NCBI GenBank assembly: GCA_023402175.1
Contig: JAEXCN010000062.1
Coordinates: forward strand, 1 to 64,000
From: Pseudomonadota bacterium
GTDB lineage: Bacteria > Myxococcota_A > Polyangia > Polyangiales > Polyangiaceae
Length of the DNA: 64,000 bases
Direction of reading: 5' to 3'
In this document: piece after piece, positions 8,063 to 15,160 of the stretch
How positions within the stretch are numbered: the first letter of the stretch is position 1
Layout: the number at the start of each line of letters is the position of its first letter
Notes under the pieces: model-generated
What the model saw: only the letters and a program-made list of their open reading frames with translations
Database searches by the model: none
Told to the model about the DNA's origin: nothing
Position numbers and translations under genes: made by a program

Positions 8063-8867
8063 GAGCCAGCCGCGCACGGGCGTCTACCTGTTCTGCTTCG
8101 CGGGACCTGCCGCGCTGGGCGCGTCGCTCGAAGGGACCGGGATTGACGGCCGGAGTCCGCTCGAGATGCGCCAGATGGGCGACGTGGTCGCGGTGGTGAG
8201 CGAGACCAGCCTCGAAGACTTCACGGGTCCCGAGGCCGAGGCGCGCATGAGAAGCGTCGAGTGGTTGGGTCCCCGCGCCCTCCTTCACGAGCAAGTCATC
8301 GAGCGGGTCGCGGCGTCCTCCCCTGTTCTTCCGGTCCGGTTCGGAACGTTCTTCTCGTCCGAGGAGACTCTGGGCCGCCTGGTCGCCCGGCACCACGACA
8401 CGATCGTCGCCTTTCTGGACCGCGTCGCTGGTCAAGAGGAGTGGGCCGTCAGGGGGTACGTACAGCGCGAGCGCGCCATCGACGCGCGGGTCAAGGCCGC
8501 AATGGAGTCGTCGCCGGCCGCTCTCTCTGCGTCGCCGGGGCTCCGCTACATGCAGGAGAAGCGGATGGTCGCGCAGGCCGAGGCGGGCGTCCACGCATGG
8601 CTCCAGGAGACCGCCGACCGGTTGTGGAGCGAGCTCAAGGCCGTGTCGTCGAACGCGGTCGAGCGCAACATTCTTCCCACCAGCGGAGACCAACCTTTCG
8701 GCGAGATGATCTTCAACTGGGCGGTCCTCGTTCCGGCGGCCGACGTGCCGCGGCTCCACACGCTGGTCGCGCGCTTCGATGAAGAGCTCGGTACGGCCGG
8801 CGTCACGCTGCGGGAGTCCGGCGCCTGGCCTCCCTACAGCTTCGCTCCACCGCTCGGCGAGCCATGA
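8049..8867 (+). CDS. gvpF: Gas vesicle protein GvpF/GvpL (copy 2), probable CTG start
   Basis: A GvpL/GvpF family protein of about 272 residues: GVYLFCFA near the N-terminus, LPVRFGTFF in the middle, and WPPYSFAP at the C-terminus. The reading frame has no ATG, GTG or TTG between the GVYLF block and an ATG at 7995, which would force a 68-base overlap with the ATPase gene. A perfect AAAGGAGG at 8035-8042 lies six bases before an in-frame CTG (8049-8051), giving an N-terminus of the length seen in the other copies. I therefore call CTG as start; 7995 is the alternative. The gene ends 12 bases from the oppositely oriented gvpA2. Confidence 0.88.
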   Translation: MQPPESQPRTGVYLFCFAGPAALGASLEGTGIDGRSPLEMRQMGDVVAVVSETSLEDFTGPEAEARMRSVEWLGPRALLHEQVIERVAASSPVLPVRFGTFFSSEETLGRLVARHHDTIVAFLDRVAGQEEWAVRGYVQRERAIDARVKAAMESSPAALSASPGLRYMQEKRMVAQAEAGVHAWLQETADRLWSELKAVSSNAVERNILPTSGDQPFGEMIFNWAVLVPAADVPRLHTLVARFDEELGTAGVTLRESGAWPPYSFAPPLGEP

Positions 8868-8879
8868 TCCGTGGGAGGC

Positions 8880-9119
8880 TCACGCGGTAGTCGCGGTGGT
8901 CGGCATGGCCGCGGTCGCGGTCGCACGCACGGCTTCGGCGTACCTGAGGTACGTGTCGACCGACGCGACGACGACGCGCGCCTGGATGCTGAGAAGTTCG
9001 ATCCCCACTACCGAGACCTTCACCCAGGCATCGATGACGATGCCCTTGTCCAGGATGACGTTGATCACGTCCGCCAGGCCTCCGCCGGATGGACCGCCCT
9101 GTCTCTGCACTTGTGCCAC
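8880..9119 (-). CDS. gvpA: Gas vesicle structural protein GvpA (copy 2)
   Basis: A 79-residue canonical GvpA with DKGIVIDAWVKVSVVGIEL and VDTYLRYAEAV. It begins with the same 14 residues as gvpA1 and differs mainly in the middle (DVINVILDKG instead of EVVDLILDKG) and in a Thr/Ala-rich end. The start is GTG; the ribosome site is weaker (GGGAAAAG) than the GGGAGG of gvpA1, so expression may differ. It is a single leftward gene placed tail-to-tail with gvpF/L2 and head-to-head with the small gene at 9234, with its own copy of the gvpA upstream element. Confidence 0.95.
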   Translation of the reverse strand: MAQVQRQGGPSGGGLADVINVILDKGIVIDAWVKVSVVGIELLSIQARVVVASVDTYLRYAEAVRATATAAMPTTATTA

Positions 9120-9144
9120 GATGACTTTTCCCTGCTGAAGGGGG

Positions 9145-9220
9145 ATGGGTGCGTGATTGGGCTCGCGTCACAACATGGGGATATCCAACTTGCGGCGCAA
9201 GGGCGCGGCACGAGCGGTGC
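9145..9220 (-). promoter_or_regulatory. Second copy of the gvpA upstream element
   Basis: It matches the segment upstream of gvpA1 in order and spacing: GGCTCGCGT, CAACATGGGGATA, then the palindrome CTTGCGGCGCAAG (9189-9201). The palindrome starts 70 bases upstream of the gvpA2 start. Retention of the same elements outside the coding region, while the surrounding bases differ, argues for a shared regulator or promoter. Confidence 0.6.
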
Positions 9221-9233
9221 AGCGCCGCTGCGC

Positions 9234-9509
9234 ATGGCGAAGATCCGCATCCACGAAGGCCATCACCTCGGAAAAGAAGAGGCCCACCGTCGACTAGCGA
9301 AGTTGCAAGCCGAGCTCAGGAACAAGTACGGAGTCGCGCTCGAGTGGCACGGTCACGAGGCTGACATCAAGGCATCGAAGCTCTCGGGCAAGATCGTGGT
9401 CGGCGAGGCAGCGGTCGACATCGACCTGAAGCTCGGACTCGCGTTGACCCCGCTCCAAGGAAGAATCCGGTCGGCCCTCGCGCAGCAGGTCCACCGGGCC
9501 CTCGTCTAG
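9234..9509 (+). CDS. Small PHA-granule-system-type protein
   Basis: A 91-residue protein beginning MAKIRIHEGHHLGKEEAHRR, then WHGHEAD, GKIVVGEAAVDIDLKLGLAL and a final helix. The pattern of an IHIxHxHxLG start, a small beta sheet and a LGxxLxPLxGxIxxxL end fits the polyhydroxyalkanoic-acid system/granule region protein family (PHA_gran_rgn), which is poorly understood functionally. It lies inside the gvp locus, divergent from gvpA2 and 300 bases before gvpA3. No PHA synthase or phasin is near. A surface-binding role on a protein- or lipid-bounded granule is speculation. Confidence 0.7.
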   Translation: MAKIRIHEGHHLGKEEAHRRLAKLQAELRNKYGVALEWHGHEADIKASKLSGKIVVGEAAVDIDLKLGLALTPLQGRIRSALAQQVHRALV

Positions 9510-9809
9510 CGATGCGTCCATGACGCTGGCCGCGGTGCAGCCGGACATGCACGCGGATCCCGAGCGTGACGGGTTTGGGCCTTCGAGGGGAGAGCGCAGA
9601 TAGATAATGGGGTATTGAACGGTCGACGGCTCGCGCGGTGGCGGTCCACCAACGAGGCCGTATCGGTCATCGCGTGCCTGTTCCGATTTCGCCGCGCGAT
9701 TCCTTGGTACACGGTCTGCAGCCGATGTGCGCAGAAGCGGAAAACCGAGCCCGAGTCCGTAACTCGAGGAGCAGTTGTCGAAGAGGGCGCAGGGCAGGAG
9801 GGTAAGCAC

Positions 9810-10166
9810 GTGGGGGCGGGAGCACCTACGACCGGCGGAGCCGTTTCGCGGACGAGTCCGGGTGGCGGCACGCTGGGCGAAGTTGTGGATCGAGTGCTCG
9901 ACAAAGGCATCGTCATCGATGCATGGGCTCCCGTCTCCCTTCTTGGGATCGAGATCGTCAGTATCCAGGCACGGGTAGTCGTCGTATCTGTCGAGACCTA
10001 CCTCAAATACGCGCAACTGATCAGCTCGGTCACTGTCCCGGAGCTCGAAGCGCCAAAGAAGCAGCCGATGAAGATCGGCGCCGGAGCGGCTACGCCTGCC
10101 GGAGGTGCGCCGAAGGCTCTGCGCGAACGGCGCCCCGGCGAATACCTGCCGTCGAAAGTCTGCTGA
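9810..10166 (+). CDS. gvpA: GvpA-family protein with long C-terminal extension (copy 3)
   Basis: A 118-residue protein. Residues about 21-75 are a good GvpA core with DKGIVIDAWAPVSLLGIEI and VETYLKYAQLI. The remaining 40-odd residues form a Pro/Ala/Lys-rich tail ending RRPGEYLPSKVC, absent from copies 1 and 2. The start is taken as GTG at 9810 because CAGGAGGG (9795-9802) is ideally placed; upstream in-frame sequence is Arg/Cys-rich and unlike GvpA. The tail could decorate the vesicle or make this a minor shell protein. The 300 bases before it (9510-9809) hold no other gene that I can support. Confidence 0.88.
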   Translation: MGAGAPTTGGAVSRTSPGGGTLGEVVDRVLDKGIVIDAWAPVSLLGIEIVSIQARVVVVSVETYLKYAQLISSVTVPELEAPKKQPMKIGAGAATPAGGAPKALRERRPGEYLPSKVC

Positions 10167-10274
10167 AGTACGTGGGCGAGGATGTCCTTCTTCCTGCGAA
10201 GGGCTGACGTGTCGGGCTCGAATCGCTGTGCGCCGAACCGCGGCCGACGGTCCAAGGAATGAGAGGAGGAAGTC

Positions 10275-11069
10275 ATGCAACAAGGAGAAGCGCAAGCGGG
10301 GAGGACAGTCAGTGGAACCTACGTTTATTGCGTGATGCCGACCGCGCTCGCTCCAACGGAGTCGACCGCTCTGGGCCCGTCGATCGATGCGTCGGCGCCC
10401 CTGCGGACCGTACGCGAAGATGGGCTCACCGCACTCGTGAGCGACGCGCTCCGGCCGGAATACGATCCGAGCCGCGCGAACATCGGAGCACACGAGCGTA
10501 TCGTCAGAGCAGCGTACGAACGGGGTGACGTCCTACCGATGCGATTCGGCACCGTCGCGCCCGACGATGGCTCGGTCGAGACCTTTCTGCGTCAGAAGCA
10601 CGACGACCTGGCGAAAGTGCTCGAGCAGCTTCATGACCGAGCCGAGCTCGCGCTCAAAGTGTCCTGGGTCGACGGAGATGCCATTCTCAAAGAAATCCTC
10701 ATGGAGGATGAAGGCATTCGCCAGCAGCGTGCAGAGATCATGGCGCGGCCGGAAGCCGAGGCCCACGATCAGCGCGTCGAGCTCGGGCGCCGCGTGACCG
10801 AAGCCCTGGAGCAGAGGCGCCAGGCAGAGGCCGACCGCATCCTCGAACGCCTCCGGTCGAAGGCGATCGACGTCGACGTCCACAACTTGCTTTCCGAAAC
10901 GATGGTCCTCAACGCTGCATTCTTGATCGATCGCGACGCCATGACGCCGTTCGACGAGGAGGTCAGCGCGCTGGGCTCGGAGGAGAGTGGGCGTTTGACG
11001 GTGAAGTACGTGGGCCCTCTGCCGCCCTACAGCTTCGTCAAGATCGCGATTCCGAAGGATCAGGGCTGA
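10275..11069 (+). CDS. gvpF: Gas vesicle protein GvpF/GvpL (copy 3)
   Basis: A 264-residue GvpL/GvpF protein: GTYVYCVM at the N-terminus, VLPMRFGTVAPD in the middle, a charged helical hairpin, and YVGPLPPYSFVKI at the end. A strong GAGGAGGAAGTC precedes the ATG. Between the N-terminal block and the helices it differs clearly from copies 1 and 2, so the three copies are not recent duplicates and may contact different partners. It follows gvpA3 by 108 bases and precedes the SYLF gene by 98 bases. Confidence 0.92.
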   Translation: MQQGEAQAGRTVSGTYVYCVMPTALAPTESTALGPSIDASAPLRTVREDGLTALVSDALRPEYDPSRANIGAHERIVRAAYERGDVLPMRFGTVAPDDGSVETFLRQKHDDLAKVLEQLHDRAELALKVSWVDGDAILKEILMEDEGIRQQRAEIMARPEAEAHDQRVELGRRVTEALEQRRQAEADRILERLRSKAIDVDVHNLLSETMVLNAAFLIDRDAMTPFDEEVSALGSEESGRLTVKYVGPLPPYSFVKIAIPKDQG

Positions 11070-11167
11070 GCGCGACGCGAGACGCGCGAAGCTCGTGTGG
11101 CTCCCGCTCGAATGTCGCCGGGCGCGCTTGATGCTTCCCATCAAGGCGCAAGCCATGGAGGCGGCGC

Positions 11168-13321
11168 ATGCTCGATGACGTGATTCGGGCTGGGGCGGAG
11201 GCGACTCTTTCCTGGCTGACGACGAAGGACCCCGGGCTCAAGCAGCTTCTCGACAAGGCATACGGCTACGCAGTATTCCCGGCCTTGGGTCGAGCGAGTG
11301 CCGTGCTTGGCGGTGCGCGAGGGCACGGCGAGGTCTTCGAGGAGGGAAACCCCATCGGGTTTGCGACCCTGACCCAGATGACGGTCGGGATGCAGGTCGG
11401 CGGTCAGACGTTCAGCGAGTTGATCTTGTTCGACAACAAGGACGCGCTCGAGACATTCAAGAAAGGCATGGTCCGCTTCACGGCAAACGCGTCCACGGTC
11501 TTCGTCAGGGCGGGTGCGACACGGACTACGGACTTCCACGCAGTCGTCGCAAAGGCCTACTCACGCGGCGGCATGTTGCTCGAGGCGTCGCTCGGCGGGC
11601 AAAAGTTCACGTTCCACGAGCATCTCACGGAGAAAAGAACGAAGAGGGAGGCAGCGCTCGAACGCGAAAGTAGAGAAGGCGCTGCACGAGGTGCCCAAGG
11701 CGAAGGCGTCGCGCACGTCGACGCCACGATCGCGCAGTCCAAGGAGGGCGTAGAGCCAGCGCCAAACCGAGAAGGCTCACACGACGAAGCCAAAGCCGCT
11801 GAAGAGACACCCGAGGAGAGCTTCGAGGAAGCACCGGAAAAGTGGGGATACGAGGGTGAAACCGTAGCTGAGGAGGCACGGCCCGAGGAATTCGAGACAG
11901 CGCCGGAAGAAGGATACGGGGCTGAAGCCGCTGCTGAAGCGGCACCACCCGAGGAATTCGAGACAGCGCAGGAAGAGGGGGAGGCCGAAGTCGCTGCTGA
12001 AGTGGCAGCACCCGGGGAATTCGAGACAGCGCCGGAAGAAGGATACGAGGCTGAAGCCGCTGCTGAAGATGCACCACCCGACGAATTCGAGACGGCGCCG
12101 GAAGAAGGATACGAGGCTGAAGCCGCTGCCGAAGATGCACCACCCGAGGAATTCGAGACGGCGCCGGAAGAATGGGGATACGAGGCTGACGCCGCTGAAG
12201 CGGGCCCCGAGGCGACCAGAGCGATATGGCGATCACATCCACAAGGGCACGACGGCTCGGCGCAAGAAGCGGAAGTCGTTGCAAAAGCCGGGTCCGGTAT
12301 CCGACGGCGCCTCGCAGGCACCGGACGGAAACTGGTGGGCAAGGTCGCCCACGTCGCCTCGAAGCGTTCCGCGAGACGCGGGTTCAAGAGAATCGTCTTG
12401 AACCTCGCGGCGAAGCGCTATCCGACGCTCGTGGGCAAACCGCTGCGTCTGCTCGACAGGATCAACGCGGCGGCTACCGGTATCGAGAACGAGGCCACGC
12501 TCGGTCCGGTGCTGAGTGCGGAGGTGAACGCAGCCCTTCGCCGAATGACCGACCACGATCCCGGCCTGAACGAGATGCTCGACAAGGCGTACGGCTATGC
12601 CCTCTTCCCGCTCGTCGGCAAGGCCGCGGCGGCTCTCGGAATCGGGTTCGGGCGCGGCCAAGTCTTCGAACGCGGGAAGTTGATCGGTTACGCCGGGATG
12701 GTGCAGTTGACACTCGGCGTGCAGGTCGGCGGCGAGACCTACGACGAGTTGATCGTCTTCGAGAATGAGGATGCTCTCGAGCGGTTCAAGGACGGCAAGC
12801 TCGCTTTTGCGGCGAACGCGTCGGCAGTCATCGTGAAGGCCGGCGCCGCGGCGACGACAAACTATTCGTCGGGAACGGCGGTGTTCGTCCACCCCGAGGG
12901 TGGCCTCATGCTCGAGCTCGGCTCCGGAATACAGAGATTCATGTTCCGACGAAAGGTCCTTGGCGCTCCGGAAGTCAAAGCTCCAAAAGTCAAAGCTCCG
13001 GAGGTCCAATCGAAAGCGCCGATCGCCGACGAGACTCGACCTGTGCAGTCCGAGCGTGCACCGCCAGAGGTGAAAGCCACGGAGGCAAAGGCCGAAGGCA
13101 CGACGGAAGAGCAGAAGGGCGGAGCTGCCGAAGTGGCTCGAACAGCCCGGGCACGCACGAAGGCCGCCGCAGCCGCTGCACGCACGAAGGTCGCCGCAGC
13201 CGCTGCACGCACGAAGGCCACCGCAGCCGCTGCACGCACGAAGGCAACCGTGGGGGACGCCGGGACTGCGGTGAAGCGTGGCATCGGCGCGCTCATGCGA
13301 CGTCCGCGCAGCAGAACGTGA
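11168..13321 (+). CDS. Double-SYLF (Ysc84-like) protein with acidic repeat linker
   Basis: A 717-residue protein with two SYLF/DUF500 domains, at about 1-152 and 443-597. Each has the DPGLxxLLDKAYGYAxFP start, a VG(M/V)QVGG(Q/E) segment and a terminal FMF/FTF strand. SYLF domains bind phosphoinositides or other lipids in eukaryotes; in bacteria the role is poorly known. Between them lies an acidic linker with about five 21-22-residue repeats (EEFETAPEEGYEAEAAAE type), then a basic stretch. The C-terminus carries four ARTKAAAAA-type units. GGAGG with seven-base spacing supports the ATG. Its place after gvpF/L3 and before X2, whose paralogue X1 ends the leftward gvp operon, ties it to the gas vesicle locus. 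Confidence 0.88.
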   Translation: MLDDVIRAGAEATLSWLTTKDPGLKQLLDKAYGYAVFPALGRASAVLGGARGHGEVFEEGNPIGFATLTQMTVGMQVGGQTFSELILFDNKDALETFKKGMVRFTANASTVFVRAGATRTTDFHAVVAKAYSRGGMLLEASLGGQKFTFHEHLTEKRTKREAALERESREGAARGAQGEGVAHVDATIAQSKEGVEPAPNREGSHDEAKAAEETPEESFEEAPEKWGYEGETVAEEARPEEFETAPEEGYGAEAAAEAAPPEEFETAQEEGEAEVAAEVAAPGEFETAPEEGYEAEAAAEDAPPDEFETAPEEGYEAEAAAEDAPPEEFETAPEEWGYEADAAEAGPEATRAIWRSHPQGHDGSAQEAEVVAKAGSGIRRRLAGTGRKLVGKVAHVASKRSARRGFKRIVLNLAAKRYPTLVGKPLRLLDRINAAATGIENEATLGPVLSAEVNAALRRMTDHDPGLNEMLDKAYGYALFPLVGKAAAALGIGFGRGQVFERGKLIGYAGMVQLTLGVQVGGETYDELIVFENEDALERFKDGKLAFAANASAVIVKAGAAATTNYSSGTAVFVHPEGGLMLELGSGIQRFMFRRKVLGAPEVKAPKVKAPEVQSKAPIADETRPVQSERAPPEVKATEAKAEGTTEEQKGGAAEVARTARARTKAAAAAARTKVAAAAARTKATAAAARTKATVGDAGTAVKRGIGALMRRPRSRT
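11880..12190 (+). repeat. Five in-frame 63-66-bp repeats (acidic linker)
   Basis: Each unit contains GAATTCGAGAC; these start at 11888, 11954, 12017, 12083 and 12149, with spacings of 66, 63, 66 and 66 bases. They code FETAPEE and YEAEAAAE units. The second unit differs most (QEEGEAEVAA). The high base identity between units points to recent expansion by recombination or slippage. Confidence 0.85.
13151..13258 (+). repeat. 27-bp repeats coding ARTKAAAAA units
   Basis: Four copies begin GCACGCACGAAGG at 13151, 13178, 13205 and 13232, with exact 27-base spacing. They encode nine-residue Ala/Lys/Arg helical units at the C-terminus of the SYLF protein, similar in composition to histone-H1-like Ala/Lys tails. 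Confidence 0.85.
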
Positions 13322-13347
13322 CCGATCCAGCAGGAGAAACGGAAGAC

Positions 13348-14085
13348 ATGCTTCTCGCGACAGCCATCGTTCCAGCGACCGATCTCGCGCGCCTCATCGA
13401 GTCGATCACACCGTTTCGCGTGACGATCGACGAGGAGCGGGGTCGTGCGATCACCTTGGATCGCCCAACACTCGAGCTGGTATCGGGCGAGGGCATTCGG
13501 CTGCGGGGGAGCGGTCTCGTGTCTTGGGACTTCGCGCACGTTCCGGTGCCGGTGAGGATCAATGCGTGGCAGTTCCTGCTCGTGCCACGAGTGGCATCAC
13601 ATGGAAGCTCGCACGTTCTCTCGCTCGAGCCCCGGTTGGAAGAGCTCGACGTGCACTTGGTCCCCGGCTTGGTCGATGAAAGAATCGCGAGTGCCATCCG
13701 ACGCGCCATCGCGCAGAACCAGAATCGCCTCGCATGGGACTTCGGGCGGACGCTGTCGAAGAGGCTCCCGCTTCCAGCGAAGGTCTCGCCGACGAGCACC
13801 TTCGCGATTTTTCCCGTCGGTGGCGAAGCATCCGTCGACCTGGGCGGGCTTCAGCTCGTGCTCCAATTCGAAGCACGCTTCGAGCTCGAGCCAGCGCCCG
13901 GCGAGCTCGAATCAACGGCGGTCGCCGAGGGCGAGTCCGAGAGTGCGCACGAGCAAGTCTCGCGAGCGGCGCATCTCCCGGCGCGCCCGCCAGTGGCTCG
14001 CCCGCTACTGCGCAAACGTCCGCCACCCACCAGGAGCAGAACACTGCGACGACCCGCGCCGGTTCGCGGCGGCCGCATCGTCTGA
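13348..14085 (+). CDS. Gas-vesicle-locus protein X2 (unknown, paralogue of X1)
   Basis: A 245-residue protein that aligns with X1 (1-639) over about 190 residues: MLLATAIVPATDLARLIESITP, DEERGRAI, GLVSWDF, ESRVLSLEP-like, VPGLVDERI and RLAWDFGRTL. The last 55 residues are Arg/Pro-rich and unrelated to the X1 tail. I choose the ATG at 13348 over a GTG at 13318 because only the former matches the X1 start; AGGAG lies 11 bases upstream. The function is unknown. The pairing of one copy at the end of each gvp transcription unit suggests a specific role with gas vesicles. No transmembrane segment is evident. Confidence 0.75.
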   Translation: MLLATAIVPATDLARLIESITPFRVTIDEERGRAITLDRPTLELVSGEGIRLRGSGLVSWDFAHVPVPVRINAWQFLLVPRVASHGSSHVLSLEPRLEELDVHLVPGLVDERIASAIRRAIAQNQNRLAWDFGRTLSKRLPLPAKVSPTSTFAIFPVGGEASVDLGGLQLVLQFEARFELEPAPGELESTAVAEGESESAHEQVSRAAHLPARPPVARPLLRKRPPPTRSRTLRRPAPVRGGRIV

Positions 14086-14353
14086 CCACTCTTCGTGGTC
14101 GTTCGCGAAACACACCAATGATCGCGTCGCGTCTAGGCCGGCCGCGCGCCGCGTAGACGGCCCACGTCACGAGGGCACGGTTGACTTCGACGTAAGCTCG
14201 GCGGGGCGATGCACGGGTCCGAACCTCGGATGATGGAGGGCGCTCGTCGCCGAGCACCTCCATCCGCGTTGGCCACGACCTCGGAAGCGTGCCCGCCTCC
14301 GCCGAGAGCATCGGCATCCCCTCGGCTAAAGGATGCGAATCGGGAAAGCTGAA

Positions 14354-14617
14354 TCAGGCGGCTGCGCGCCGACGACCGCCGAGGGTGACGAGGAACAGAA
14401 CCGCAAGCGCCCCGAGGATGCTCCCAACGAGGCCCGAGGTATGGGGCTCGAGGAAAGGCCGGTGATAGACCAGGTTGCCGACGAACCCACCGATGAATGA
14501 CCCGGCAATGCCGAGCAACGCCGTCGCCACGAAGCCCATCGACTGCTTGCCAGGCATGAGGGCTCGAGCGAGGAAGCCGACGATCAAACCGAACAAGATG
14601 AACCATACAATCGACAT
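14354..14617 (-). CDS. GlsB/YeaQ/YmgE family membrane protein
   Basis: An 87-residue protein with three hydrophobic segments (residues about 3-22, 28-50, 60-78) and the Gly-rich GFVATALLGIAGSFIGGFVG block typical of the GlsB/YeaQ/YmgE (transglycosylase-associated) family. These are small stress-linked inner-membrane proteins of uncertain function. It ends in RRRAAA. The flanking intergenic regions (14086-14353, 14618-14893) show nothing recognisable. Confidence 0.85.
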   Translation of the reverse strand: MSIVWFILFGLIVGFLARALMPGKQSMGFVATALLGIAGSFIGGFVGNLVYHRPFLEPHTSGLVGSILGALAVLFLVTLGGRRRAAA

Positions 14618-14893
14618 GACCAGCTCCTTCTGCGAGACGTAGAAGCAGAGACCGCTTCACGTGCAAGAAAGGAGCCTCTGCGGAAACGTCTCGCGCCCGG
14701 CTGGCTGTCTTCATCCCAGCCCAGCGTGTGCTCTCGCGAGCCAATCACGAAAGAGGGCTAGTGAACGGACACGGTTGATCGACGCGTACTGCGAAATCAC
14801 AACCGACTAAGCGATGGCAGAGCGCTCGTTCTACGCAGGCGCGGTGTGCAGGGCTGCTGGTCGCTCGACATCACGATGCGCGGTGGCGCGCGC

Positions 14894-14933
14894 TCAGCGT
14901 CCCGGCGCGACCATCCCGTAGACCTGCTCGACG
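14894..14933. repeat. Stray copy of the glgA 3' end
   Basis: This segment matches 15161-15197, the last codons of glgA, at 33 of 37 positions. Read on the minus strand it codes EQVYGMVAPGR and a stop, compared with EQVYRMVAPGR in glgA. The two copies lie 267 bases apart and flank the degraded hydrolase fragment at 14953-15126. Confidence 0.7.
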
Positions 14934-14952
14934 CGTTGACAGTGATTCGGGC

Positions 14953-15126
14953 TCATTCGATCGCCAGCTTCGCGGTTTTCTCTTCGAGCTCCGCGGTGAT
15001 ATCCGTGTCGAGGTTCGAGAGGAACGCGATCATCCGCTGCCTGGACGGCACGCGGATGAGGAACGACGAGAAACCGAGCGGCGAGATCGCGCCGTTGTGC
15101 CAGAAGTGCTCGACGCCGCCGGCGTG
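14953..15126 (-). pseudogene. C-terminal remnant of a serine hydrolase (beta-lactamase-like)
   Basis: The 57 codons before the TGA read HAGGVEHFWHNGAISPLGFS, then FLIRVPSRQRMIAFLSNLD and a charged helix. This is the typical end of a class C beta-lactamase/penicillin-binding-like serine hydrolase, with the HNGAI(x)GFSS block. Upstream in this frame the sequence is only Arg/Ala/Ser-rich out-of-frame shadow of glgA, so no N-terminal or catalytic part exists. The fragment is inserted between glgA and a stray copy of the glgA end, consistent with an old rearrangement. Confidence 0.6.
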
Positions 15127-15160
15127 CGCTCGACCGTGCGCGCTCGGGCCGCGTCGTCGG

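Noticed and set aside
5786..8077. A 763-codon open frame on the minus strand opposite the CDC48-like gene
   Set aside because: Its protein is Arg/Glu/Leu/Asp-rich without motifs and mirrors the codon pattern of the real gene on the plus strand; high GC creates such long antisense frames.
12230..12770. Arg-rich frames overlapping the SYLF gene as separate proteins
   Set aside because: They lack ribosome sites and overlap the second SYLF domain, which is clearly coding in its own frame.
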